This document shows positions 8,788 to 17,137 of a stretch of 18,968 nucleotides of DNA, piece after piece. Within the stretch, counting starts at the first letter, position 1. Each line of letters starts with the position of its first letter. The stretch is from Paenarthrobacter nitroguajacolicus JCM 14115. Lineage in GTDB: Bacteria; Actinomycetota; Actinomycetes; Actinomycetales; Micrococcaceae. The notes below the pieces were generated by a model that saw only the letters and a program-made list of their open reading frames with translations, was not told the origin of the DNA and searched no databases. The stretch spans positions 1 through 18,968 of the forward strand of contig BBFS01000099.1 in assembly GCA_001313365.1 (NCBI GenBank). Reading direction: 5' to 3'. The translations under genes and the position numbers were made by a program.

Positions 8788-9245
8788 TCAGACCGGCGGT
8801 CCTATGTTGGTTTTCAGATTCTTCATCACCAGGGTTGACGTGAGGCGCTCCACCGCGGGAAGTGCCGCGAGTTCGTCGTCGTAGAAGCGCTGATACGCGG
8901 GCAGGTCCGCGGCAATGACCTTGAGCAGGTAATCAGGAGATCCGAAGAGCCGCTGCGCCTCCACGATGTTGGGGCTGGCAGTCACACGCTCTTCGAACTC
9001 CGCCATGATGGTGCGCTCCACCTGCTTGAGCGTGACAAAAACAATCGCTTCAAAGCCCAGGCCCACCGCGCAGGATCGATGTCTGCACGGTAGCCGCGGA
9101 TCACCCCCGAGGACTCCAAATCGCGGAGCCTCCGATGACATGGGGGGGCCACGGTCAGACCCACCTTGGAAGCAAGGGCTGTGGCAGTCATCCGGCCGTC
9201 CTCTTTGAGGTGGCGCAAAATAGTTCTATTAATCCCGTCGATCAC
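8788..9245 (-). CDS. Lrp/AsnC family regulator divergent from LysE exporter
   Basis: The start is a GTG at 9245 (MIDGINRTILRHLKEDGRMTATALASKVGLT), giving about 152 residues. The DNA-binding region is GLTVAPCHRRLRDLESSGVIRGYRADIDP. The RAM domain continues in another frame after a lost base near 9060 (GLGFEAIVFVTLKQVER, then EAQRLFGSPDYLLKVIAADLPAYQRFYDDEL) and ends TNIGPPV at 8788. A seven-base run near 9143 adds a Pro to VAPCH. Divergent Lrp and LysE-type exporter genes are a common pairing in which the regulator senses an amino acid and switches on its export, so control of the neighbouring LysE gene is the likely role. The amino acid is not determinable here. Confidence 0.85.
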
Positions 9246-9268
9246 GCAATTATCTTACCGAAAATTGC
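9246..9268. promoter_or_regulatory. possible Lrp operator in the Lrp-LysE divergent promoter
   Basis: GCAATT (9246-9251) and AATTGC (9263-9268) form an inverted repeat around 11 bases, immediately upstream of the GTG start of the minus-strand Lrp gene. The AT-rich 102-bp gap to the LysE start otherwise holds the two promoters; I cannot assign -10/-35 boxes with certainty. Confidence 0.4.
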
Positions 9269-9347
9269 TCCTTCAGGCTAAATATGGGAACACTTATGGG
9301 CCGACTTTCCCTAGAGTTTTCCTACCACCAAGTCTGGGAGAGAAAAC

Positions 9348-10003
9348 TTGAATCCGCAGCTGTTCCTCGCCTTCATGCTCGTCGCCGTCAGCTTGGCGTG
9401 CACACCGGGCGTCGACTGGGCGTACTCGATTTCGGCGGGCCTCCGTCAGCGCAGCTTCGTCCCTGCCGTCGCCGGCTTATGCAGTGGTTACGTCATCCAC
9501 ACTTTGCTGATGGCTGCAGGACTGGCCGCCCTCTTGGCTGGAGTTCCAGGACTATTGATGGCTGACCATCGCGGGGGGGCCGCTACCTGCTATGGCTCGG
9601 CATCGCTACCCTCCGCACGTGGCGAGGTGCCAGCTTTAGTGCGGAAGGCGGCGTCGTGCAGTCCGGAAACCAGCTCCGCACCTTCCTTCAGGGCATGGGC
9701 ACCAGCGGCATCAACCCCAAGGGCCTGCTCTTCTTCGTGGCGCTGGTGCCGCAGTTCGTCAGCCCCGAGGCAGCACTGCCTGTTCCGGTCCAGTCGGGCT
9801 TGCTGGGCCTGACCTTCGTAATCCTCGCCGGGCTGGTTTACACCGCCGTTGCATTGACTTCCAGGAAGCTGCTGGCCTCCCGGCCCGGCGCCGCCCGGGT
9901 AGTGACCCTGGTCAGCGGAGTCATCATGATCGGACTTGGGACAGTGCTGCTGTCAGAACAACTCCTGTCGCTTCTGCCGCAGTTCCAGCCTGCAAGCAGC
10001 TAA
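9348..10003 (+). CDS. LysE/RhtB family amino-acid exporter, frameshifted
   Basis: This is a membrane exporter of about 217 residues. The start is a TTG at 9348 preceded by GGGAGAG. The first helix, MNPQLFLAFMLVAVSLACTPGVDWAYSISAGLRQ, carries the family's conserved early helix and TPG-type turn. Further helices include GYVIHTLLMAAGLAALLAG, GRYLLWLGIATLRTWRG (after a frame change near 9570-9600 at a G7 run), NPKGLLFFVALVPQFV and the C-terminal VVTLVSGVIMIGLGTVLL. About six transmembrane segments are expected. Members export lysine, arginine, threonine, homoserine lactone or similar solutes. The divergent Lrp gene is probably its regulator. It converges on the SRPBCC gene with 11 bp between stops. 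Confidence 0.85.
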
Positions 10004-10014
10004 GCGATAAGCGG

Positions 10015-10488
10015 CTAGGCGACGAGCAGTTCGTCCAGCCGCTCGTATCCTTCGATCACGCCGTAGTCCATCCCTGTAGCCAGGGCCATGTCGCGTGCTT
10101 CAACCGAGGGGGGGTAGACCTCGTGCGCCGACATCCTGGTCCTGCCGTCGATTTCCTCGAACGTGGTGGTGCTGATGACCACCTGGTTCGGCGCTCCTTC
10201 GAACTCGATTGTCTGGATGATCAACGCGTCGGCCTCGACCGTGTGGAACACGCCGCGGAATCCGTACATCCCGCTATCGTCGCCGCTTTCGTAGCGCCAG
10301 CTTCCGCCGGTGGTGGCGTTGTATTCGGTAATCTTCGTGACCGTACTGCGCGGGCCCAGCCATTTGGCCAAGAGGTCCGGGTCAACGTGGGCTTTGAAAA
10401 CTGCACTGACCGGGGGGGCATCGAATTCGCGGACTGTATCAACGAACGGGACGCCACTATCAGCGGTGATTGTTGTTGGATTGCTCAT
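10015..10488 (-). CDS. SRPBCC (AHSA1-like) domain protein
   Basis: This is an intact open reading frame of 157 residues, one of the few unbroken genes here. Motifs typical of the AHSA1/CalC-type START-like fold are visible: an N-terminal FVDTVREFDAPVSAVFKAHVDPDLLAKWLGP (one extra Pro from a C7 run), then GGSWRYESGDDSGMYGFRGVFHTVEADALIIQTIEFEG, and a C-terminal helix MDYGVIEGYERLDELLVA. The fold encloses a hydrophobic ligand cavity; the ligand is unknown. The ATG at 10488 overlaps the stop of the ArsR gene as ATGA (10485-10488), so the two are translationally coupled. ArsR-SRPBCC pairs are widespread in actinobacteria. Confidence 0.88.
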   Translation of the reverse strand: MSNPTTITADSGVPFVDTVREFDAPPVSAVFKAHVDPDLLAKWLGPRSTVTKITEYNATTGGSWRYESGDDSGMYGFRGVFHTVEADALIIQTIEFEGAPNQVVISTTTFEEIDGRTRMSAHEVYPPSVEARDMALATGMDYGVIEGYERLDELLVA

Positions 10489-10874
10489 TTCAGTTCCTCT
10501 TTCTTCTTTGCTGGCGTGTTCTCTTGTTCATGGTGGGAGATGCCCACGCCCAGCAACTCGTCCAACTGGCGGAAGCGTGACTCGGCGATCAGCCTGTACT
10601 GGTCAATCCAAGCCGTCAGTCGCTCCAGGGCTGCCGCATCCAAATGAACCGGCCGGCGCTGGGCGTCGCGGGAACGGGTGACCAAACCGGCATGCTCCAA
10701 GACTTGAATGTGTTTCGAAACCGCCTGTTTGGTGATGGCGAAGGGTTCGGCCAGCTCATTGACAGTGGCATCTCCCCGCGACAGCCGGGCTACCATGGCC
10801 CGTCTCACCGGATCTGCCAACGCCATGAAGGCCCTGTCCAGGGACTCCGACCCCCCCAGGGCATCTTGTTCCAT
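10485..10874 (-). CDS. ArsR family winged-helix repressor
   Basis: This is an unbroken frame of about 129 residues from the ATG at 10874; a TTG at 10901 in frame is less likely. The ArsR winged helix reads FMALADPVRRAMVARLSRGDATVNELAEPFAITKQAVSKHIQVLEHAGLVTRSRDAQRRPVHLD (about residues 16-80). The C-terminal ALERLTAWIDQYRLIAESRFRQLDELL is characteristic of the subgroup paired with SRPBCC proteins. It has no Cys cluster, so it is not an arsenic-type metal sensor. The end has a Lys/Glu-rich tail and overlaps the downstream SRPBCC start by 4 bp. Repeated GTTGA/TCAAC half-sites just upstream point to autoregulation. Confidence 0.88.
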   Translation of the reverse strand: MEQDALGGSESLDRAFMALADPVRRAMVARLSRGDATVNELAEPFAITKQAVSKHIQVLEHAGLVTRSRDAQRRPVHLDAAALERLTAWIDQYRLIAESRFRQLDELLGVGISHHEQENTPAKKKEELK

Positions 10875-10906
10875 CTCCGCTTCAACCCTTTCTTCAACCA
10901 AAGCTA

Positions 10907-10940
10907 GTCAACTGAATCGTTGATCAACTGTCTGGTTGAT
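10907..10940. promoter_or_regulatory. probable ArsR operator/promoter region
   Basis: The 105 bp between the ArsR start and the previous minus-strand gene contains GTCAAC (10907-10912), the perfect palindrome GTTGATCAAC (10919-10928) and GGTTGAT (10934-10940). These are four related GTTGA/TCAAC half-sites within 34 bp, in the position expected for an autoregulated ArsR-SRPBCC promoter. Confidence 0.55.
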
Positions 10941-10979
10941 TAAGAGAATACGCTTCTCCCAAGTACGGCACAAGGGTTT

Positions 10980-11960
10980 TTATTCGCCGCCCAGCTGCCT
11001 AAAGTCGTTCTCCCAGAGACGCCGCATCTCAGCGTCCTTGCGGATGACTTCCAAGGTCTCAAGCTCGGCGGGCGGGGGGGCTGGCCGCTTGGATCGCGGA
11101 GTGAGGGTGCGGCGGCCTTGGTCAAGCGCGAGCAACGCCCTGTCGGTCAAGGCATCATTCTTCAAGGCCAGGTTGGTTTTCCGACGCCGGAGGACTTCCT
11201 TCAAGGCAATCTGGCCGATTCGAAGTCGCCCCTTGCCCGCTGCGACCGCGCCCGCATCAACAACAGCGCGGCCGACAGGTCATCCGTGTTCAGCAAACCT
11301 TCGGTCCACAGCACCACGTCGCGGTGGCGCTCCAGGGAATACGCCGCAGTGCAACGCGCCAATGCAGAAGGCAACGACGGCGGCAAAGTCACCACCGCTT
11401 CCAAGGCCGCCTCGGTCATCCCCATTTCGCGGAGACAGTGGGACAACGCCAGAAACACGGCTTCCTCACTGAACAGGACCGGAACTTCGATGCGTTCGGC
11501 TACCTCGACTTTGGTGACCACCTGCCAAGGTACGTAGCCGAGAACTGGCTGGCGTCGTCGTCGATCCTTGTTGTTAAACCGCGCTGCAACAGCTCGGACG
11601 CCCTCAGGAATCCTCCATGCTTGTAGGTGAGCAGACCCGCCATGACGTGGCATAAGCCGGCCCAGCCGGATATGTGCGGCCGAAAGCAAGGAGCCGGTCG
11701 GGCTCCGTGGAAGTGAACACGGCCTCATGCATGGCCTTCGCCGTCTTGGAAGACAGCATCCTTAGTCTCGGGACATTCCCCCCCACCACGGACAACCTCG
11801 CATGGTCGCGGCCGCTGAGGACCCCCCCGGAAAGCACGTCATTGACGCCGTCGGCCAGGCCACGCACCGGCGTGCGGACGTACCCCCCCTCGCGGAAAGG
11901 CGTGAGATCGCGGGTGTCATGGAAGATCGTGTGCACACGTCCGTTTGGAGCTTGGCTCAT
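10980..11960 (-). CDS. helical repeat (TPR-like) protein of unknown function, frameshifted
   Basis: I do not recognise a named family. The frame from the ATG at 11960 starts MSQAPNGRVHTIFHDTRDLTPFREGGYVRTPVRGLADGVNDVL and would give about 325 residues after joining segments across breaks near 11690, 11540 and 11205. The middle and C-terminal parts are rich in paired amphipathic helices spaced like tetratricopeptide repeats: SEEAVFLALSHCLREMGMTEAALEAVV, ALARCTAAYSLERHRDVVLWTEGLL, SAALLLMRARSQRARGDFESA and LALKNDALTDRALLALDQG. It ends NDFRQLGGE with TAA at 10980-10982. There is no signal peptide or membrane segment, so it is probably cytoplasmic. Several seven-base runs (11073, 11779, 11822, 11883) probably add residues. 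The ribosome binding site is weak. It diverges from the DUF4383 gene. Confidence 0.65.
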
Positions 11961-12025
11961 AAATCCATGCTAACCGCCGCTGAACTGGGCCCATCCACTG
12001 CTATCGGAGGCATTTCAGGAGTATT

Positions 12026-12097
12026 ATGGCGGCGTCGGCAAGGTTTTGCCACACCCCCCCTTGCCGCAGGTCGCTCTCCATGAGAAGAGCCGGGTAA
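12026..12097 (+). CDS. possible 23-residue upstream ORF before DUF4383
   Basis: An ATG at 12026 follows AGGAG (12017-12021) by four bases and opens a 23-codon frame ending in TAA at 12095-12097, ten bases before the GGGAGG of the DUF4383 gene. The peptide contains two Cys, a His and several Arg (FCHTPPCRRSLSMRR) and stays open whether the C7 run near 12052 is read as seven or four bases. It lies in the 158-bp divergent gap between the TPR-like and DUF4383 genes. It could be a leader peptide, a small protein or chance. Confidence 0.3.
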   Translation: MAASARFCHTPPCRRSLSMRRAG

Positions 12098-12118
12098 CAG
12101 CGTGAAAGGGAGGACTTG

Positions 12119-12598
12119 ATGACCACCGCTTCGCACCCCCGCCGAACACCACCACATGATGGGGTTGACGCTTCGCAACACCGCCATGGGCGTTGGCATT
12201 GTATTTCTGCTGGTAGGCATCCTGGCTTCATCCCGGGAATCACCACCAATTTCGGCGCCATGACCTTTGCGGGACATGAATCCGGCGCCATGCTGCTTGG
12301 AATCTTCCAAGTGTCCATACTCCACAACATCGTTCACCTGCTGTTTGGCGTGGCCGGCTTGGCCATGGCAAGGAACGCACGCATGGCTCGCCTGTTCCTC
12401 CTGGGCGGCGGCGCCGTGTACATCGTTCTTTGGATCTATGGCCTGGTCATCAACCAGGAAACAGCTGCCAACTTCGTCCCGTTCAATACGGCTGACAACT
12501 GGCTGCACCTGATCCTCGGCATTGCCATGATCGGGCTGGGCGCCTGGCTGGGCAGGGATGCCATGGACGAAACAACCACAGCACGACGGAAGATGTAG
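12119..12598 (+). CDS. DUF4383 domain-containing membrane protein
   Basis: This is a protein of about 160 residues with four transmembrane helices. The ATG at 12119 follows GGGAGG (12108-12113) by five bases. After correcting a five-C run near 12137 and a lost G near 12222, the start reads MTTASHPAEHHHMMGLTLRNTAMGVGIVFLLVGILGFIPGIT. The DUF4383 pattern continues with GILGFIPGITTNFG, LLGIFQVSILHNIVHLLFGVAGL, FLLGGGAVYIVLWIYGLV, and NTADNWLHLILGIAMIGLGAWLG. The family is common in actinobacteria and has no known biochemical role. A good rho-independent terminator lies 28 bp after the stop. Confidence 0.9.
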   Translation: MTTASHPRRTPPHDGVDASQHRHGRWHCISAGRHPGFIPGITTNFGAMTFAGHESGAMLLGIFQVSILHNIVHLLFGVAGLAMARNARMARLFLLGGGAVYIVLWIYGLVINQETAANFVPFNTADNWLHLILGIAMIGLGAWLGRDAMDETTTARRKM

Positions 12599-12625
12599 AC
12601 CTTCCGCACGGCTTGTAAATCAACG

Positions 12626-12664
12626 ACGGCGGCTGTCCTTGCGGGAACGGCCGCCGTTTTGTTT
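12626..12664 (+). terminator. rho-independent terminator of DUF4383 gene
   Basis: ACGGCGGC (12626-12633) pairs with GCCGCCGT (12650-12657) and is followed by TTTTGTTT on the plus strand. It lies 28 bp after the DUF4383 stop. Confidence 0.85.
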
Positions 12665-12668
12665 CCGC

Positions 12669-12767
12669 CGAGATGCCATTTAATGACAATGTTCGTACTC
12701 CGGATGGTCATCTGCTGCCATCTCGGCGGAGGCTTCCGGGGGGGCTCGACGACGGGCTGCCCGGCTA
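12669..12767 (-). repeat. ~100-bp palindromic repeat, copy 1, abutting response-regulator stop
   Basis: This segment is about 90% identical to 14882-14981 (three long blocks of exact identity, with differences clustered near 12697-12701 and 12731-12742). On the minus strand it begins at the TAG of the response-regulator gene (12765-12767). It contains an imperfect inverted repeat: CCGCCGAGATG (12665-12675) against CATCTCGGCGG (12719-12729), and inside it ATGAC against GTCAT. The whole can fold into one long hairpin. Confidence 0.85.
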
Positions 12768-13449
12768 TCCGAGCAGCCGGTACTCGTAAGCGAACGACAC
12801 CAGTTGAAGCCGCGTCCCAACGCCCAGCTTTGTAAGGACACTGCGCAGATGCGTTTTGACCGTTGCTTCGGACACGAACAAGCTCTCAGCCATAGCACTG
12901 TTGCTCAAACCCTTGGCCGCCAAGAGGAAGACGTCCCGTTCCCGAACCGACAACGGATCCAAGACAGAAAGATCCGGACCCGGGACCGGCACCGTCCGGG
13001 CAGCGTGCTGAAACAGGTCATGCACGGATCCGGCGCGATGACCGAGTACCCGGAGTGAACGGTCCGTATTGCGGCCAGCAAGAATTCCGGCTCGGCGCTT
13101 TTGAGTAAATACCCGCTTGCTCCTGCCTGCACCGCTTCCACCACAGCTTGGTCGCGGTTGAAGGTGGTCAAGGCGATGATCTTAGGCTTTTCCAAACCGT
13201 CACGCGTCGCAGCATCCCAGAGGTGCTTGGTGGCAGTTACGCCATCCATCACAGGCATACGGAGATCCATGAGCATGACGTCCGGCGGCTGCTCTGTCGC
13301 GAGAGCAAGTGCCTGGCTGCCGTCGTCGGCCTCCCAAGCCAGCAGCATGTCCGGCTGGCTTTGAACCAACATCCGGATGCCGCCCGGAACAATGGCTGGT
13401 CGTCAACCAACGCTACAGATATGGGCGCAGACGATTCAGCCAAGGCCAC
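12765..13449 (-). CDS. NarL/FixJ (LuxR-type) response regulator, frameshifted
   Basis: This is a response regulator of about 225 residues. The GTG start at 13449 is preceded by GGGAGGGG and lies 14 nt inside the kinase gene, so it is translationally coupled. The receiver domain has VALVDDQPLFRAG (acidic pocket, near residue 15), the phosphorylated Asp in DVMLMDLRMPVMDG (near residue 60), T/S and Lys in ALTTF and GYLLKS. The C-terminal LuxR helix-turn-helix reads LSVRERDVFLLAAKGLSNSAMAESLFVSEATVKTHLRSVLTKLGVGTRLQLV. The TAG is at 12765-12767, directly abutting a repeat copy. Frame breaks lie near 13385 and 13017 (GAPDP versus APGSVHDLF). Target genes are unknown. Confidence 0.88.
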
Positions 13450-14772
13450 CGGCCCCTCCCGCCGAGGTCCGTTCTCCCAGATCCGTCAATGCCTTGGACG
13501 GATGGGAGGTGCCCTGCAGGTTCCCGGTTCCATAAGGAAGAAAAGCAGTTACCCGAAACTGCTCCCCATCCGGGCCCACTGTCAGCCAGCCACCGGCCAG
13601 ATGCGCACGCTCCTGCATTCCGGGAATGCCACGTCCATAACGTTCCTTGGCTTGCCCGGCGTCCGTTTCCCCCCCCAACGGAACGGACGCCGGCAGCGCG
13701 GAGGAAGCATGAAGTGTCAGCCCTGGGCCGCTCCAATCAAAATGCACGCGCACGGCGGTTCCCCCCCGGCCACCATGTTTCAGCGCATTGGTGAGACATT
13801 CCTGGACGATCCTGAATACTGCCAGCTGCTGACCTGCTCCCAGTTCAACGGGTACACCGCTCTCACTGTGCTCAATCTCAAGGCTGCCTTGACGCATGCG
13901 TTCCATCAGCGGGCCGACGTCGCTGATCAGGGGTTGTGGGGCAACCATGCCATCGTCCCGAACGCCTTCGATGACGCGTTGCGCATCAACCAATGCGTGC
14001 CTGGCTGATACGGCGATGTTCTCCAAAGCGTCCAGGACAGGCTTTGGCTGGCCTTTGCTCAGATATCGCGTGCCATCGGCCTGCGCCGTAATGACTGCCA
14101 AAGAATGAGCCAGGACATCATGCAGGTCGCGGGCGATCCGAGTGCGTTCCTGCTCGATGACCAGTTCGATTTCAGTTTCTTTCAGGCTTGCTTGGGTGAC
14201 GATCTGCGCCTTGGACAGTGTCTGGCGGTCTTCGTAAAGGGATGCCAGGATGCCCACCGTTCCGCATGCAGCCGCAACCACCAAGAGCAGGGGGAAACAG
14301 CACCGGTCCATAGTCCCTGAGTGCAACGCTGTCCCCCCCCGTGTACAACGGCATGAACCATCCAACTCCGTCACCGTAGCGCGCAGAAATCATCATGTAA
14401 GTCATGACGAGGATGAAAAGCAGATTGGAACTGGCAGCTACAATTCTCTGGGTTTTGGACCCCATCCACATAATGAAGCCCAGTGCGATGAACGATCCCA
14501 AGTAGATAGCCCAATGGTTGGCGGCCATGGCTGGCACGATGTGCACAAGCTGTCCAAGCAGCAGAACGCCAGTTAGTCCGAGCGAAAGGTACGGCTTCCA
14601 CTTCGCGGTTCCGATCGCCGCTGTCATCACCAGAAGCGGTACGGCACCCGGCCAATACAGGCCCGGCCACGGTCCCATGCGGCCCGCTTCTCCCACACAC
14701 CACAGCACAAAGAATGTGGCAGCCGCCCCCGGAAGCGCCCCAATGCCGGACAACTCTCAGTGTTTGTTCCAT
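13436..14772 (-). CDS. NarL-type sensor histidine kinase (HisKA_3, DesK-like), frameshifted
   Basis: This is a membrane sensor kinase of about 440 residues. The N-terminal half has roughly six hydrophobic segments, such as AAATFFVLWCVGEAGRM, AVPLLVMTAAIG, YLSLGLTGVLLLGQLVHIV, IYLGSFIALGFIMWMG, NLLFILVMTYMMI and LLLVVAAACGTVGILASLY. Next comes the HisKA_3 phosphoacceptor box EQERTRIARDLHDVLAHSLAVI (His near residue 213). The ATP-binding domain shows QECLTNALKHGG (N box) and GRGIPGMQERAHLAGG (G box). I prefer the ATG at 14772 (MEQTLRVVRHWGASG); an ATG at 14859 is in frame but badly spaced from its purine stretch. Breaks at five-base runs near 14731 and 14291 are probably errors. It overlaps and is cotranscribed with the response regulator. 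The signal is unknown, and few residues lie outside the membrane. Confidence 0.88.
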
Positions 14773-14881
14773 GCCAGTCAGACTATCCACGGCCGGGATG
14801 CAGGTTCGCCAATAGCCGGCGGTTGCAGTCGATCTCCACCTCGAAGCCAGCAGATTCATCCTTTAGGAGGTACGGATGACG

Positions 14882-14981
14882 CGAGATGCCATTTAATGAC
14901 AATGTTCGTGCTCGTGATGGTCATCTGCTGCCATCTCGGCGGAGGTTTTGAAGGCTCGACGACGGGCTGCCCCCCCGGCTA
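14882..14981 (-). repeat. ~100-bp palindromic repeat, copy 2, abutting IclR stop
   Basis: This is the second copy of the element at 12669-12767, in the same orientation and 2.2 kb away. It begins at the TAG at 14979-14981 that ends the IclR gene in its best frame, and it separates that gene from the two-component system. CGAGATG (14882-14888) pairs with CATCTCG, and ATGAC with GTCAT, as in copy 1. The outer GC pairs of copy 1 are missing here. A short minus-strand His-rich reading occurs in both copies but its codons are not conserved. Confidence 0.85.
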
Positions 14982-15805
14982 GCGCGGGGCGCGGCCACCC
15001 AGGCGCGTGGTTACTTTGGCCGCGGCTGCGGCACAGGCTTCACCGAGCTGTCCAGGGTGTCCTGCGAAACGCGGAATTTCGGCGCTGGGATCAGGACCGA
15101 GGCTACGATGTCACCGCGATGGTCATAAACGGGCGATGCCACACCCACTTCTTCAATGGAGGTCTCCCCCCCGAAGTTCACTGCCCAGCCGCGCTTCAAG
15201 GACTCCCCGATCCGCTCGAGGTACCCCCCCTCAATTGCGTCCTCGTCCTGACCAGGGAGGGTAATCGAGCCGCTGCGCAACAGTTGACGCACCCGATCTC
15301 CGTTCTCCGCGCCAAGGAACACCTGCACCGACGAACTGAGGGCCTCGTTGTATCGCGCCCCCCCAACGGAGTGAGGTGTTTGACCTGATGCCGGCTGGGA
15401 ATCTGTTCCACGCACATGGATTCGTTACCGTTCCACACCATGAGCGCACTCGTCTCCCCCCCCGTGCGCTCAGTGAGTTCGCGCAGCACAGGGTAGGCGA
15501 CGCGGCGTTCTTCGAGTTCCGCCAGGAGTGGACCCGCCATGGCGATCATTCCCAGCCCCCAAGCGGAACCTGCGCGAATCGACGTCGCGCTCTACAAGGT
15601 TTTCCTGTTCCAGCGTCGCGAGGATTCGGGAGACGGTGCTCTTGTGCAGGCCAACGCGGCCCGCGATTTCGGTGACTCCCAGGAGCGGCTCGTCGGCGCT
15701 GAAGCTCCTCAACACGGCGATGGCGTTGACGATGACGGAGGTACTTTTGCTGTCGCCACTGCCGTTGCTGTTTTCTGGAGCGTCGTTGGATTCCGAGGGA
15801 GTCAT
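14979..15805 (-). CDS. IclR family transcriptional regulator, frameshifted
   Basis: This is a regulator of about 270 residues, the usual IclR size. The ATG at 15805 opens a Ser/Asn-rich tail (MTPSESNDAPENSNGSGDS), followed by the IclR winged helix: VIVNAIAVLRSFSADEPLLGVTEIAGRVGLHKSTVSRILATLEQENLVERD. After a break near 15555 the effector domain reads YPVLRELTERTGETSALMVWNGNESMCVEQIPSRHQVKHLTPLGARYNEALSSSVQVFLG and later GWAVNFGETSIEEVGVASPVYDHRGDIVASVLIPAPKFRVSQDTL. The printed frame ends at a TAA near 15011; restoring one base near 15050 gives a more typical end AAAAAKVTTRLGGRAPR at the TAG 14979-14981, which I prefer. It lies downstream of creatinase on the same strand and is the obvious candidate regulator of the cassette. 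Confidence 0.85.
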
Positions 15806-15836
15806 GGGTTCACTATATTTCGCTTGGGCAGGCGCA

Positions 15837-15872
15837 CCGGCCGGTGGACACCACGCTGTGCCCACCGGCCGG
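15837..15872 (-). other. intercistronic hairpin between creatinase and IclR
   Basis: CCGGCCGGTGG (15837-15847) and CCACCGGCCGG (15862-15872) are perfect 11-bp inverted arms around a 14-base loop, starting five bases after the creatinase stop. No T-tract follows, so RNA stabilisation or partial attenuation between creatinase and iclR fits better than a full terminator. Confidence 0.65.
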
Positions 15873-15876
15873 GTCA

Positions 15877-17137
15877 CTAGGCTCCGATGATGTTGTACTC
15901 GGGGCCGAACGGGAACTTGGTGATGTTCTCTGCCCCCGTCATCTCCAACCACCAGGATGTCGTGCTCGCGGTAGCCGCCGGCGCCCGGCTGGCCGTCCAG
16001 GACCGTGATCATCGGTTCCATGGATACCACCATGCCCGGCTCCAGAACGGTGTCGATGTCCTCGCGCAGCTCCAGGCCCGCTTCGCGTCCGTAGTAGTGG
16101 CTCAGCACGCCGAACGAGTGGCCGTAGCCGAAGGTGCGGTTGGCCAGCAGTCCGTGGCTGACGTAGATCTCGTTCAGCTCGGCGGCGATGTCTTTGCAGA
16201 CCGCGCCGGGCTTGATGAGTTCCAGCCCGCGCTTGTGGACCTCCACATTGATGTTCCACAGCTCCAGGGAGCGGGCATCCGGTTCGCCGTAAAACAGGGT
16301 GCGCTCCAGGGCGGTGTAGTAGCCACTGGTCATGGGGGGGAAGCAATTCAGGGACAGGATGTCGTGTTCCTGAATCTTGCGCGTGGTGGCCCAGTTGTGG
16401 GCGCCGTCGGTGTTGATGCCCGACTGGAACCAAACCCACGTGTCACGGATTTCAGAGTCCGGGAACGTTCGGGCGATCTCGTGGACCATGGCTTCAGTGC
16501 CGATCAAGGCAACCTCGTACTCGGTGATCCCGGCTGTGATGGCGTTGCGGATGGCCTCGCCGCCGAGGTCACCAATGCGGGCACCATGCTTGATGACCAC
16601 AATCTCCTCGTCAGACTTGATCATGCGCTGACGCATCGCAGCCTGCGCGACGTCCACCAGCGTGGCTCCTGAGAAGGCTGCCTGGATCTTGTTGCGGTTG
16701 TCCAGCGGCAGCGAGTCATCTTCGACGCCGATGCGGCGCGGGTTGATACCGCGAGTGCGCAGCACTTCCTGGATGGCGTGGATGTAGTTATCCCGGCGCC
16801 AGTCCGTGTACACCAGGTTGTCTCCGTAGCTGCGGCGCCAAGGCATACCGGCGTCGATATTCGCCGTAATGGTGACGGTGTCTTCTTTGGTGACCACCAT
16901 GCCGTAGGAGCGGCCGAAGTAGGTGAAGAGGAAGTCCGAGTAGTACTTGATGGAGTGGTAGCTGGTGAGGATGACGGCGTCGAGGTCCTTCTCGGCCATG
17001 ATGCTGCGGAGGCCGCTGAGGCGGCGCTCAAACTCCGCGTCGGAGAAGGTCAGCGAAACCTTTTCGCCGTTGTTGAGGACCTTGGTGCGCTCAAGCTTGG
17101 CGACATCGTTGACGGCCTCGTTCTGGGTGATGGTCAT
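15877..17137 (-). CDS. creatinase (creatine amidinohydrolase)
   Basis: Creatinase hydrolyses creatine to sarcosine and urea (EC 3.5.3.3). The nominal length is about 420 residues, close to characterised creatinases. The ATG at 17137 follows AAAGGA by seven bases. The protein has the pita-bread fold layout: N-terminal FTSYHSIKYYSDFLF-type segment (here LTSYHSIKYYSDFLF), NIDAGMPWRRSYGDN, and a C-terminal catalytic domain with FQSGINTDGAHNWATTRK (catalytic His near residue 244), LNCFPMTSGYYTALERTLFYGEP, RTFGYGHSFGVLSHYYGREAGLELREDIDTVLEPGMVVSMEP and GAGGYREHDILVV (Glu near residue 389). These blocks closely match the Pseudomonas putida creatinase as I remember it. One five-G run near 15937 breaks the C-terminus, which should read GAENITKFPFGPEYNIIGA; one C7 run adds a Pro at FPPM. 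Confidence 0.93.

Noticed and set aside
14884..14940. His-rich minus-strand peptide (AADDHHEHEHCH) as a metal-related protein end
   Set aside because: Both repeat copies carry the reading, but the differences between them all change amino acids and no upstream protein leads into it, so it is a by-product of the repeat.
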